Below are positions 45,258 through 54,072 of a DNA stretch of 64,000 nucleotides, in pieces. Within the stretch, counting starts at the first letter, position 1. Each line of letters opens with the position of its first letter. This DNA is from CAVUAT01 sp963848045 (GTDB lineage Bacteria > Actinomycetota > Thermoleophilia > Solirubrobacterales > 70-9). The translations under genes were made by a program, and so were the position numbers. The DNA is taken from contig CAWKCC010000004.1 of NCBI GenBank assembly GCA_963848045.1, positions 806,001 through 870,000 of the forward strand. Direction: 5' to 3'. Below the pieces are notes generated by a model. That model saw only the letters and a list, made by a program, of their open reading frames with translations, did no database searches and was not told where the DNA came from.

Positions 45258-46565
45258 TCACGCAGGGCTGACGCGAATCGATGACGAGGCCGCCTCTCGG
45301 ACCTCCCAATCAGTGTCCGGCCGTATCGTCCCCACCACGGGCTCCCACGGGTAGTGATCATCCCCCGCGGGAGCCAGGTTCCGTGAGGTGAAGCTGATCA
45401 CCCTCTCAAGAGAGTCGATGATCTGCCCCGTTCCGGTGACCACCCCGACATCGACGACGAACTCCCCCGGGAGCATCGTCACCTCAAAGCGGGCGCGCAC
45501 CTCCAGCATCCCGGGGCCGGGCTGCCGAACGTCACCGCCGCGATCCGTGCTGTTCGCGGTCAGGATCCTCGCCCCGCCGGGCTCGGAAACACCAATCGTG
45601 AAGACGGCTGACGGAAGCTTCTTGGCGACCTCGAACTCGATCGCCACCGTAAACGGCTGCCCGAACAGCACCTCCTCGATCGGCTCGCCCTCATCGTTGA
45701 GCAAGGAGACCCGGGTGACCTTCGCCTCGCCGCTTCCCACCCTGATCGCCTCTGGGCCGATCGTGGAGATCCCACCATGCTGAATCGGCTGCACCCGGTC
45801 GAGGTAGTCGGCGATCACCTGATCTGCCCGGCCCTGTTCGGTCAGCCGGCCCTTCTCGATCAACGCGACCCGGTCGCAGAGCGACCGCACCGAGCTCATG
45901 TTGTGCGAGACGAAGACAATCGTGCGCCCATCCCCTGCTGCGGACTCCATTTTGCCGATGCACTTCCTCTGGAACTCAGCGTCACCCACGGCCAGGACCT
46001 CATCCACGATCAAGATCTCCGGATTCAGGTGAGCGGCGACGGCGAAGCCCAAGCGGACGAGCATACCGCTCGAGTAGCGCTTCACGGGGGTCTCGATGAA
46101 CTGCTCAACACCGGCGAACTCGACGATCTCGTCGTAGCGGGCAAGGATCTCCTTACGCCTCATGCCCAGGATCGCCCCGTTGAGCATTACGTTCTCGCGC
46201 CCACTCAATTCGGGGTGGAACCCCGTGCCGACCTCCAGCAGGCTGCCAGCCGCCCCGCGCATGGTGATCCGACCGTCGGTCGGCAGCGTGATCCGTGAGA
46301 GCAACTTCAGCAGAGTGCTCTTGCCCGCACCGTTGGCGCCGATCAGGCCGAAGACCTCTCCAGGTTGCACCTGCAGCGAAACGTCGCGTAACGCCCAGAA
46401 CTCCTGATTGCCCTCCGGAACCGGCGACCCGGCAAGGCCGAGGCGCCGGAAGGGTGCGCGAATGAGCGCATCGAGGCGGTGGGAGAGTTGGCTCTGATCC
46501 CCGTAGCCACGGCCCAGCCGGTAGCGCTTGCTGACCCCCTCCACCTCGATCGCAGGCGCTGTCAT
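45258..46565 (-). CDS. wzt: ABC transporter ATP-binding protein, Wzt/TagH type
   Basis: ATPase of a polysaccharide exporter, 435 aa, starting next to the permease stop (46567). The nucleotide-binding domain shows Walker A GLIGANGAGKSTLLKLLS, the H-loop region, signature YSSGMLVRLGFAVAAHLNPE and Walker B ILIVDEVLAVGD, which is the form specific to O-antigen/teichoic acid exporters. Residues about 270-430 form an added C-terminal beta domain (Wzt-C like) that in O-antigen systems recognises the cap of the finished glycan. That domain suggests chain-end recognition here too. Confidence 0.9.
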   Translation of the reverse strand: MTAPAIEVEGVSKRYRLGRGYGDQSQLSHRLDALIRAPFRRLGLAGSPVPEGNQEFWALRDVSLQVQPGEVFGLIGANGAGKSTLLKLLSRITLPTDGRITMRGAAGSLLEVGTGFHPELSGRENVMLNGAILGMRRKEILARYDEIVEFAGVEQFIETPVKRYSSGMLVRLGFAVAAHLNPEILIVDEVLAVGDAEFQRKCIGKMESAAGDGRTIVFVSHNMSSVRSLCDRVALIEKGRLTEQGRADQVIADYLDRVQPIQHGGISTIGPEAIRVGSGEAKVTRVSLLNDEGEPIEEVLFGQPFTVAIEFEVAKKLPSAVFTIGVSEPGGARILTANSTDRGGDVRQPGPGMLEVRARFEVTMLPGEFVVDVGVVTGTGQIIDSLERVISFTSRNLAPAGDDHYPWEPVVGTIRPDTDWEVREAASSSIRVSPA

Positions 46566-46566
46566 C

Positions 46567-47406
46567 TCAGATCACGTCCGCGAAGCCGCGCTGCGCGCGC
46601 TCGAAGTAGTAAAGGCCAGTGACCAGCAGCACGGGGGTGGCGATCACGGGCACGAGCAGATAGACCCCCGGCCAGTCGAGGCCGAGCATCGCCCAGCGAA
46701 ACGCCTCGAGCACACCGACCATCGGGTTGAGCGCGTAGAAGGGCTGCAGATCCGCCGGCACGAGGTCGAACGGATAGGCGATCGGCGTGATGAACAGACC
46801 GACCAGCATCACCGTCGGCACCAGGGTCTCGAAGTCGCGGTACTTGACGTTGAGCGCCGCGAACCAGATCCCGACTCCCAGCGCGAACAGCAGCAACAAC
46901 AGGCAGACTGGAATCACCGCGAGCACGCGGATGTCTGGCACGAAGCCATAGACCAGGCCGGTCAGCAAGACCACGACGATGCCGATAAGCAGGTCAAAGG
47001 CCGGCGACGCCAGGCTCGAGACCGGGAGAGCGACGCGTGGAAGGTAGACCTTGGTGATCAGAGCCTCGTATCCGGTGGTGCTCGACGTGCAGCGCTCCAC
47101 CGCCTTCGAAAAGGCGAACCAGGCCACAAGACCCGAGATCGCGAGTAGCGGATAGGGAAGCCCCGCCTGCGACGGAGCCTTGGCGAGGATGCCGAGAAAA
47201 ACGGCGAAGGTGACAGCGAAGAAGACGGGCTGGAACACCGCCCAGAGCACTCCTACCACGGCCTGCTGGTAGCGCACCAGGATCTCCCGGCGGCCGAGCA
47301 GGTAGAGCAGGTCCCTTTGAACCCAGAGCTCACGGAGATCAGGGAACTTCCAGCCCTTCGTGGCCTCGATCACCGTGATCGGCCGGCTAGATTGGGAGCG
47401 TTCCAT
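46567..47406 (-). CDS. wzm: ABC-2 type polysaccharide/polyol export permease, Wzm/TagG type
   Basis: A 279-aa integral membrane protein from ATG 47406 (a TTG six bases upstream is possible). It begins RPITVIEATKGWKFPDLREL and has six hydrophobic segments, among them VVGVLWAVFQPVFFAVTFAV, YPLLAISGLVAWFAFSKAVE, LLIGIVVVLLTGLVYGFVPD, VLAVIPVCLLLLLFALGVGI and VYLLVPVIATPVLLVTGLYY. The motif VKYRDFETLVPTVMLVGLFI is typical of TagG/Wzm. It is directly followed by its ATPase. Together they export a completed polymer across the membrane. Confidence 0.9.
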   Translation of the reverse strand: MERSQSSRPITVIEATKGWKFPDLRELWVQRDLLYLLGRREILVRYQQAVVGVLWAVFQPVFFAVTFAVFLGILAKAPSQAGLPYPLLAISGLVAWFAFSKAVERCTSSTTGYEALITKVYLPRVALPVSSLASPAFDLLIGIVVVLLTGLVYGFVPDIRVLAVIPVCLLLLLFALGVGIWFAALNVKYRDFETLVPTVMLVGLFITPIAYPFDLVPADLQPFYALNPMVGVLEAFRWAMLGLDWPGVYLLVPVIATPVLLVTGLYYFERAQRGFADVI

Positions 47407-47439
47407 CGGCAAAGAGATTAGGCGTTCGCCGGTTCAACT

Positions 47440-47799
47440 CGGCAACGCGCTCGGTACGCAGCGCAATGCAGCGATCGGATCGTCTCGAGATTCTCGCGCG
47501 TCCATGTCATCGTGCGCTGCAGTCCGACTCTCAGCCCTGAATAAGCGTCGCCGCAGAGTGCGTCGCCCTGGCGCTCGCCCGGGGGTTCCCAGCCGCAAGC
47601 CGAGGTGAGCGCTATCGGGGTATCGTTGCCTGCCCCTCGTTACTCAGCTCGGCCAGCTCCAGGATCGTCGTCTCGCGGCCGCTTGCGGGATTGTAGGCAC
47701 GGCTTGCTTCGCTCCGCGCACGCAATCGGGTCTCTGACGATGTCGTCGAAGTCCTTGCTTAAGCCCGACGAAACCTGCGCCTCCGCTGACCTCGGTCAT
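47440..47799 (-). pseudogene. Decayed epimerase gene (module member B copy)
   Basis: The ATG at 47799 overlaps the preceding stop (ATGA) and begins MTEVSGGAGFVGL, a Rossmann start. The rest corresponds to the C-terminal third of the epimerase at 29450-30517, in shifting frames: KDFDDIVRD, then YNPASGRETTILELAELSNE, then TPIALTSACGWEPPGERQGD and GLRVGLQRTMTWTRENLETI. The central 200 or so residues are missing and at least two frameshifts are present. It lies directly after the paralogue of the gene that precedes the intact copy, so the two-gene module was duplicated and this member died. Confidence 0.78.
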
Positions 47800-48749
47800 T
47801 TCGCCTCCTCGGCGCTGACCTGTACCTCCTTGGCATTCAGGTGGGTGTAGGTCTCGCCGACCTCGTTGGCCCGGTACCACTCGATCGCCCTCGCGATCCC
47901 CTCGGACAGCGGCACCTTGGCCTCCCAGCCGAAGTCCTGCTTGGTGCGTGAGGGGTCGAGCAGGATGCTGGGCGCGTCGTCGGGTGGGCGTGGCCGCACC
48001 TCGACCTCCTGGTCGAGCTCGATCCCCATCGCGTCGGTGACGGCCTCGAACATCTCCTTGATCGAGTAGTCCGACCCCGTGGAAGCGTGATAGTGGCCCT
48101 GGCCGGTGCCCAGCAGGGCCGGGTAGGCCACGTCGATCAGGTCGTCGACGAAGATGAAGTCCCTGCGGCTGTCCATGACGAAGCAGGGCTTGCCCTCGCT
48201 GAGGCGCTGGTAGAACGTCGGTGGGGGTCCGCTGAGGTTGCGGGGGCCGTAGATGTTGGCGAGCCGCAGCGAGACGAAGGGGATGCCCGAGAGCTCGATG
48301 TACTGCTCGGCCGTCGTCTTCGAGATCGCGTAGCTCGAGTCGGGCCGGATCGGGTGGTTGAGCGTGATCGGCTGCTCGATCGGCTTGGTGCCGTAACAGA
48401 GCGCCGTCTGGAAGTAGAGGATGCGCCCGACGCCGGCGTCGCGGCTGGCCTCGACCACATTGGCGCCTCCCAGTGAGTTGGTCGACGCGTCCGTGCTCCA
48501 GGCATCGGGGTCCTTGTAGGAGGCGGCTGCGTGGGCGACGGCCTCGGGCCCGAACTCGAAGGCCCGATCCAACTCGTCGCGGTTGGCGATCGAGCCCTCG
48601 AACAGGGTGAAGCTCTCGTGCTCGGGGAGGTTCTCGCGGCGGCCCGTCTCGAAGTTGTCGATGACCGCGACCTGGTGGCCGTCAGCCAGCAGCCTCTCGG
48701 CCAGATGAGAGCCGATGAACCCCGCCCCTCCCGTGATCAGCACCTTCAT
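47796..48749 (-). CDS. NAD-dependent epimerase/dehydratase (module member A, second copy)
   Basis: Extended SDR of 317 aa with start ATG 48749, preceded by GAAAGGACCGG. Motifs: MKVLITGGAGFIGSHLAERLL, VIDNFETGRRENLPEHESF, active-site YFQTALCYGTKPIEQP and YAISKTTAEQYIEL. It is a clear paralogue of the protein at 30518-31459, with long shared stretches such as RLANIYGPRNLSGPPPTFYQ and the C-terminal ARAIEWYRANEVGETYTHL. The first 68 bases overlap the open frame of the upstream AsnB-like gene. It presumably works on the same kind of sugar nucleotide as the first copy. Confidence 0.88.
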   Translation of the reverse strand: MKVLITGGAGFIGSHLAERLLADGHQVAVIDNFETGRRENLPEHESFTLFEGSIANRDELDRAFEFGPEAVAHAAASYKDPDAWSTDASTNSLGGANVVEASRDAGVGRILYFQTALCYGTKPIEQPITLNHPIRPDSSYAISKTTAEQYIELSGIPFVSLRLANIYGPRNLSGPPPTFYQRLSEGKPCFVMDSRRDFIFVDDLIDVAYPALLGTGQGHYHASTGSDYSIKEMFEAVTDAMGIELDQEVEVRPRPPDDAPSILLDPSRTKQDFGWEAKVPLSEGIARAIEWYRANEVGETYTHLNAKEVQVSAEEAK

Positions 48750-50667
48750 CTGCCTGCACCGGTCCTTTCGTAGTCAGCAGCTTGCGGAACTCGCGCCCGC
48801 GATCGTGGAAGGCCCGCTGCCAGAGCTCCAGCGAGAGCAGGCCCCAGGCCTTGCGGCCGTATGTCTCCTCCCCCGCCAGGCCCTCGAGGACCTTGGCGTT
48901 GTCGATCAGCTCGCGGCCGCGCGCAGCGTCGGTGGAGAGTATGTCGCTCACGTAGTCGCGCGCGTCGCCCGCCAGCCACTCCGAGAGCGGCACCGGGAAG
49001 CCCATCTTGTCCGTGCGGTCGAGGACCTTGTCCGGAACGATCGAGCGCGTCGCCTTCTTGAAGATGTGCTTCATGTCGCCGTCGCGAAACTTGATGTCGG
49101 CCGGAATCGTCGCCGCGAGCTCGATCAGCCGGTGGTCCAGCAGCGGCACACGCGACTCGAGCCCGTGCGCCATCGAGACCCGGTCCTCGACCTGCAGCAG
49201 CGCCGGCAGCAGCGTCTTGAAGTCGAAGTGGGTCATCTTGTCGAAGTAGGCCTCGTGGCCGACGTTGGGGCCGTTGAAGATCTGGCGGAAGGTCTCGAAC
49301 GGCGAGTAGTCACCGAGCGCCTCCACATCGACCTCGCTCTCGACGTCGTGCGCTCGATTGATCAACCGGAAGTAGCGCGCGTCGAGGTCCTCGAACAGGC
49401 CCTCGCGCCAGAACTCGCGCAGCATCGGCTTGTAGTTGCGCAGCGCGACCAGGTTGGGGATGATCGACTCGTAGGTGACGACGAAGTTGCCGCTGTCGAG
49501 GGTGCCCTCGATCGCCCCCTTGATGCACTGCTCGAAGTAGGCGACCAGGTAGCGCGTGTAGCCGCCGAAGATCTCGTCACCCCCCTGACCCCCCAGGATC
49601 ACCTTGACCTGCTCGGCCGCGGCCTGGGAGACCATGTACTGGGGGAAGGAGCCGGGGCCGGCGACCGGATAGTCCATGCAGTAGGCGACGTCCTCGATCT
49701 TTCCGATGAAGTCTCCAACGCCGATGTCGATCTCGTGCAGCTCGAGGCCGCGCTGCTCGGCCACCAGCCGGGCATACGGCGATTCGTCGTAGCGCGGGTC
49801 CTCGGAGAACTTCCCGGTGAAGGCGGGCAGCGCGTCCTGCTCTCGTGCGGCCAGCGAGGCGACGGCGCTGGAGTCGACCCCACCCGAGAGGTAGGCGCTG
49901 ACCGGGACGTCGGAGCGCATGTGCAGCTCCACCGACTCGGTCAGGAGCTCCTCGATCTGCTCGGTGAAGTGGGCGGCATCGTGATCCCAGTCGATCTCGT
50001 AGAAGACCTCCCAGTAGCGGCGCGGCTCGGCGGGGCCGCGCTTTAGGCGCAGGTAGTGCCCCGGCGGCAGCTCCCGGATGCCCTCGAACAGGGTCTTGCC
50101 GGCCAGGCAGAACTGGAAGGCGAGGTAATCCTTGAGCCCGTCGAGGTCGGTCTCGACGCTGGGCAGCATCGGCAGCAGCGCCTTGGCCTCGGAGGCGAAG
50201 TAGAAGACGTCGCCCACCACCGCGTAGTAGAAGGGCTTGATCCCGAAGCGGTCGCGCGCGCAGAACAGCTCCCCCTCCCGCTCGTCCCAGATCGCGTAGG
50301 AGAACATGCCGCGAAGGCGCTGCAGCGAATCCGTGCCCCAGCGCCCGTGGGCTCTGAGCAGGACCTCGGTGTCGCAGCTGGTGCGGAACGAGCCCGGGAT
50401 CTCGCGCATCAGCTCCGGGTAGTTGTAGATCTCCCCGTTGAAGGCGATCCAGCGCCCGGCCTCGTCGGACATCGGCTGATGGCCGTGCTCGAGGTCGATG
50501 ATCGAGAGCCGCCGGTGGGCGAGACCGACGTGCCCGCGCTCGTGCACCCAGGCGCCGGCGTCGTCCGGGCCGCGGTGGGCGATCAGCCCGCTCATCACCT
50601 CGAGCCGGCGCTCGAGGTCGCCGATCGGCTCCCCTCGCAGGTTGATGGCGCCGCAGATTCCACACAT
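48682..50667 (-). CDS. Asparagine synthase (glutamine-hydrolysing)-like amidotransferase 2
   Basis: A 661-aa protein from ATG 50667 (MCGICGAINLRGEPIGDLER), again with Cys at position 2. The glutaminase domain has RRLSIIDLEHGHQPMSDEAG, IAFNGEIYNYPELMREIPGS and SCDTEVLLRAHGRWG. The synthetase domain has SGGVDSSAVASLAAREQDAL and ILGGQGGDEIFGGYTRYLVA. The normal family end is near LELWQRAFHDRGREFRKLL; the extra 30 residues run 68 bp into the next gene in another frame and may be real or the result of a frameshift. It is divergent from the glycosyltransferase-flippase gene by 40 bp. Confidence 0.88.
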   Translation of the reverse strand: MCGICGAINLRGEPIGDLERRLEVMSGLIAHRGPDDAGAWVHERGHVGLAHRRLSIIDLEHGHQPMSDEAGRWIAFNGEIYNYPELMREIPGSFRTSCDTEVLLRAHGRWGTDSLQRLRGMFSYAIWDEREGELFCARDRFGIKPFYYAVVGDVFYFASEAKALLPMLPSVETDLDGLKDYLAFQFCLAGKTLFEGIRELPPGHYLRLKRGPAEPRRYWEVFYEIDWDHDAAHFTEQIEELLTESVELHMRSDVPVSAYLSGGVDSSAVASLAAREQDALPAFTGKFSEDPRYDESPYARLVAEQRGLELHEIDIGVGDFIGKIEDVAYCMDYPVAGPGSFPQYMVSQAAAEQVKVILGGQGGDEIFGGYTRYLVAYFEQCIKGAIEGTLDSGNFVVTYESIIPNLVALRNYKPMLREFWREGLFEDLDARYFRLINRAHDVESEVDVEALGDYSPFETFRQIFNGPNVGHEAYFDKMTHFDFKTLLPALLQVEDRVSMAHGLESRVPLLDHRLIELAATIPADIKFRDGDMKHIFKKATRSIVPDKVLDRTDKMGFPVPLSEWLAGDARDYVSDILSTDAARGRELIDNAKVLEGLAGEETYGRKAWGLLSLELWQRAFHDRGREFRKLLTTKGPVQADEGADHGRGGVHRLSSGREAAG

Positions 50668-50707
50668 TGCGGCGTTCATAGTGACAAGGTCGGTAGCTTC
50701 GGCGCAG

Positions 50708-52909
50708 ATGAACGCAGCCGGCCCCGCCCACCGTGACGACGTCACCGTCGTCATTCCCTGCTTCAACCACGGCGAATACATCGGCGAGGCGATCGACAGC
50801 GTCCTCGCGCAGGAGGAAGCGGCGACGCGGATCATCGTCGTGGACGACGGCTCAACCGACCAAGCGACCCTGGACGCGCTCGATGCCCTCCCTGAGGGGG
50901 TCGAGGTCCTGCACCAGGCCAACGCCGGCCCGGCCGCGGCCCGCAACGCGGGGATCGAGGCGACCGATTCGCCCTACCTGCTGATGCTCGATGCCGACGA
51001 TCGCCTGCCGGACGGTGCGCTCGCCGACCTGCGAGCGGCCCTCGACGCCGATCCGGAGGCCGGCTACGCCTACGGCGTGATGCACTTCTTCGGCGACTGG
51101 TCTGGCGAGGTGCGCCTGCCACCGTATGACCCCTACCGGCTCCTCTATCGCGGGATCGTGGGCTGGATCGGCCTCATCCGCCGCGAGGCGTGGGAGGCAG
51201 CCGGGGGCTTCGATCCGGCCCTGCAGGGCTTCGAGGACTGGGACTTCACGCTCGGCGCGCTGGCGGCCGGCTGGCGCGGCCGTCGCCTAGACCGCGTCGT
51301 CCTGGACTACCGAAAGCACGGGCGCTCGGGCCTTGAACAGGACCGCCGCCGGTACCGCGAGCTCTACCGTCGCCTGCGCGAGAAGCACGCGGACCTGTAC
51401 GGGCGAGCGGCCGAAGCCGCACGCGAGAGCGACCTCGGCCCGGCCGGGCGCCTGTTCTACCGCACCTACTGGGCATGGCGCCCCTTGCCGGCGGCGCTGG
51501 AGCGCGCCGCATACTCCCTGATCTTCAGGCGGCCGGGCCGAGCCGAGGGCCCGCGCGAGCCGCTGGCCGCCGGCCTCCCCGCTCCGCGCTCGATGGCCGG
51601 CGGCGTCTTCCTGGCCTCCGTGGCGCGCGTGGCGTTCGTGGTGGCCGGCGGTGCGGTCAGCATCATCGTCGCCCGCCTGCTCGGGCCCGACGGAAGCGGC
51701 GACTTCCTGGTGATCAGCAGCCTCATGTTCACCTTGGCGGCCCTCGGCACCGTCGGCCTCGAGATCGGGGTCGGCTGGATGCTCGGCTCGGGTCGGTGGA
51801 GCCGGCAGAGCGCGCTCGCGAGCACGGCCTTCGCCGCCTTGGCGCTCGGGATCGCCGCCGCGGCGATCGGTTTCGGCATCTACGCCGTCGCGTCGGGCAG
51901 CGCCTTCGCCGGCATCGACACGGGAGTGGCGCTCACCGCCCTCGCCGCCCTGCCCCCGGCGCTCCTGCTCACGATCTTCACTCAGGCGGCGATCGCCACC
52001 GAGCGCTACGAGGCCGCCGCCGCCATCGGGCTGGCCACGGCCGGCCTCTATGTCGCGGGGGTGGCAGCGCTCGCGGCCCTGTTCGATCTGGAGGGGGCCG
52101 TGGGGGGGCTGCTCGTCGGGCAGGTCGCGGGGGGGCTCGTCGCACTCGTCTGGTGGCGCCGCGGGGGCGAGAGCAGAGGATTCGGCGGCTTCGACCTCGC
52201 CCGGCTGCGCAAGGCGGCCGCGTTCGGGGCGAACATCTGGTTCGCCACCGCGATGGTGATCCTCGTCTACCGCTTCGACGTCTTCCTGCTGAACGCATAC
52301 GCCGGCTCCTCCGAGGCGGGGTACTACGCGGTCGCGATCGCCGTCTCCGGTGCCCTCGGCGTCCTCCCGACCGCCCTCGGCAGCGTCCTCATGCCCCGCC
52401 TCGCGGCCCTGGACAGCGAAAACGACCAGCGTCTCCTGCGCGAGACAGAGGCGCGTGCCCTGCGCCACACAATGCTGATTCTTCTCGTCACATCGGTGCT
52501 CCTCGCCGTCGCAATCCCGGCCGTGATCAAGCCGGTGTTCGGCGCCGAGTTCGGCCCGTCGGTGGCCCCGGCCCTGATCCTGATCCCCGGCTCGGCGGCC
52601 CTCGGATTGACCAACGCCCTCTACGCCGCCCTCGCCGGCCGCGGCCGCCCCGAGTTCGCGTTCCGGGTGGCGCTGGCGGTCACCCCGATCGCAATCGGCA
52701 TCTACTTCCTGCTCGTGCCCGCGTTCGAGACCGAGGGCGCCGCGCTCGGCTCGAGCATCGCCTACCTGCTCAGCGCCGCCGTCGCCTGGGCCTACCTTCG
52801 CCGCCTCGGGGGCCCCCGTGTCCTCGAAGCCATGCCCGGCCTTCGAGAGCTCGACGACTACCGCGTGCTCGCCAGCCAGACGCGGCGCCGGCTGAGAAGC
52901 GCCTCATGA
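50708..52909 (+). CDS. Glycosyltransferase family 2 - Wzx-like flippase fusion protein
   Basis: A single open frame of 733 aa from ATG 50708. Residues 10-230 are a GT2 domain: VTVVIPCFNHGEYIGEAIDS, IIVVDDGSTDQATLDAL, NAGPAAARNAGIEATDSPYL with LMLDADDRLPDGAL (DxD-like), and GGFDPALQGFEDWDFTLGAL. Residues about 300-700 are a polytopic region with around twelve helices, beginning GGVFLASVARVAFVVAGGAV then SIIVARLLGPDGSGDFLVIS, which is the start of Wzx/MVF-type polysaccharide flippases. The two functions are usually separate genes. The domain order suggests that the same polypeptide adds a sugar and flips the lipid-linked unit. Confidence 0.85.
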   Translation: MNAAGPAHRDDVTVVIPCFNHGEYIGEAIDSVLAQEEAATRIIVVDDGSTDQATLDALDALPEGVEVLHQANAGPAAARNAGIEATDSPYLLMLDADDRLPDGALADLRAALDADPEAGYAYGVMHFFGDWSGEVRLPPYDPYRLLYRGIVGWIGLIRREAWEAAGGFDPALQGFEDWDFTLGALAAGWRGRRLDRVVLDYRKHGRSGLEQDRRRYRELYRRLREKHADLYGRAAEAARESDLGPAGRLFYRTYWAWRPLPAALERAAYSLIFRRPGRAEGPREPLAAGLPAPRSMAGGVFLASVARVAFVVAGGAVSIIVARLLGPDGSGDFLVISSLMFTLAALGTVGLEIGVGWMLGSGRWSRQSALASTAFAALALGIAAAAIGFGIYAVASGSAFAGIDTGVALTALAALPPALLLTIFTQAAIATERYEAAAAIGLATAGLYVAGVAALAALFDLEGAVGGLLVGQVAGGLVALVWWRRGGESRGFGGFDLARLRKAAAFGANIWFATAMVILVYRFDVFLLNAYAGSSEAGYYAVAIAVSGALGVLPTALGSVLMPRLAALDSENDQRLLRETEARALRHTMLILLVTSVLLAVAIPAVIKPVFGAEFGPSVAPALILIPGSAALGLTNALYAALAGRGRPEFAFRVALAVTPIAIGIYFLLVPAFETEGAALGSSIAYLLSAAVAWAYLRRLGGPRVLEAMPGLRELDDYRVLASQTRRRLRSAS

Positions 52910-52964
52910 GCCCCGGTTCCGCTCGCGCGGCATCGCCACCCGGGATCCGGCAGCCTTTCGCGCG

Positions 52965-54062
52965 ATGAAGGTCCTGACCGTGATCGGAAACCGCCCGCAG
53001 TTCGTCAAGGCCGCCGCCGTCTCGACCAAGCTCCGCGAGCGCGCCACGGAGGTGCTGGTCCACACCGGCCAGCACTACGACCGCGAGCTCTCCGAGGTCT
53101 TCTTCGAGGAGCTGAAGCTGCCGCCGCCCGATCACATGCTCGGCGCCGGATCGGGCAGCCACGCCGAGATGACCGGCTCGATCATGCGGGCGCTCGAGCC
53201 GCTGGTGGCCGAGCTGAGCCCCGACGCGCTGCTCGTCTACGGCGACACCGATTCGACCCTCGCCGGGGCGCTCGTCGCCGCCAAGGCCGAGGTGCCCCTT
53301 GCCCATGTCGAGGCGGGGATGCGCTCGTTCAACCGCTCGATGCCCGAGGAGGTCAACCGCGTGGTCGCCGACGCGCTGGCCGGGCTCTCGCTGTGCCCCA
53401 CCGAGGTGGCGATGCGGAACCTCGAGAACGAGGGCCTGGGCGCGACGGCGCGGCTGGTCGGCGACGTGATGGCCGACGTGGCGATGATCTTCGGCCCGAT
53501 CGCCGAGCAGCGCTCCGAGGTGCTGGGCCGGCTCGAACTCGAGCCCCGCGGCTACTGCGTCGCGACCGCCCACCGGGCGGGCAACGTCGATGACCCGGCC
53601 AAGCTGGCGCGGCTCTTGGAGGTGCTCGAGCGCGGCGCGGCAGAGGCCCCGGTGATCTTCGCCGTGCACCCGCGCACCAGGGCGAGGCTCGAGGCCTCCG
53701 GCGCGGCCGACGGCCTCGAGGCACGGGGCATACGCGCGATCGACCCGCTCGGCTACCTGGACATCACCAAGCTGCTTCGCAACTCGCGCGCGGTGCTGAC
53801 CGACTCGGGCGGCCTGCAGAAGGAGGCCTTCCTGGCGAGCGTGCCCTGCGTGACGATGCGCGAGGAGACCGAGTGGGTGGAGACGGTCGAGACGGGGTGG
53901 AACCGCCTCGTCGGCCTCGACCCCGACGCCGCCGAGGAGGCTCTGCGCGAGCTGCCGAGGCCGGATCAGGGGCTGACGTCGCCCGCCGAGCAGCTCTACG
54001 GCGGGGGCAAGGCCGGCGAGCGCGTCGCCGAGCAGATCGCCCGCTGGCTCGGCCCGGCCTAG
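52965..54062 (+). CDS. UDP-N-acetylglucosamine 2-epimerase (WecB/WbpI family)
   Basis: Non-hydrolysing 2-epimerase of 365 aa, ATG 52965. It begins MKVLTVIGNRPQFVKAAAVS, followed by HTGQHYDRELSEVFFEELKL, LVYGDTDSTLAGALVAAKAE, LAHVEAGMRSFNRSMPEEVN and DSGGLQKEAFLASVPCVTMR, all family hallmarks. It makes UDP-ManNAc from UDP-GlcNAc, or, as WbpI, epimerises UDP-2,3-diacetamido-glucuronic acid. The acyltransferase next door and the aminotransferase nearby make the WbpI-type role plausible but not proven. Confidence 0.9.
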   Translation: MKVLTVIGNRPQFVKAAAVSTKLRERATEVLVHTGQHYDRELSEVFFEELKLPPPDHMLGAGSGSHAEMTGSIMRALEPLVAELSPDALLVYGDTDSTLAGALVAAKAEVPLAHVEAGMRSFNRSMPEEVNRVVADALAGLSLCPTEVAMRNLENEGLGATARLVGDVMADVAMIFGPIAEQRSEVLGRLELEPRGYCVATAHRAGNVDDPAKLARLLEVLERGAAEAPVIFAVHPRTRARLEASGAADGLEARGIRAIDPLGYLDITKLLRNSRAVLTDSGGLQKEAFLASVPCVTMREETEWVETVETGWNRLVGLDPDAAEEALRELPRPDQGLTSPAEQLYGGGKAGERVAEQIARWLGPA

Positions 54063-54072
54063 ACTCGCCGCC

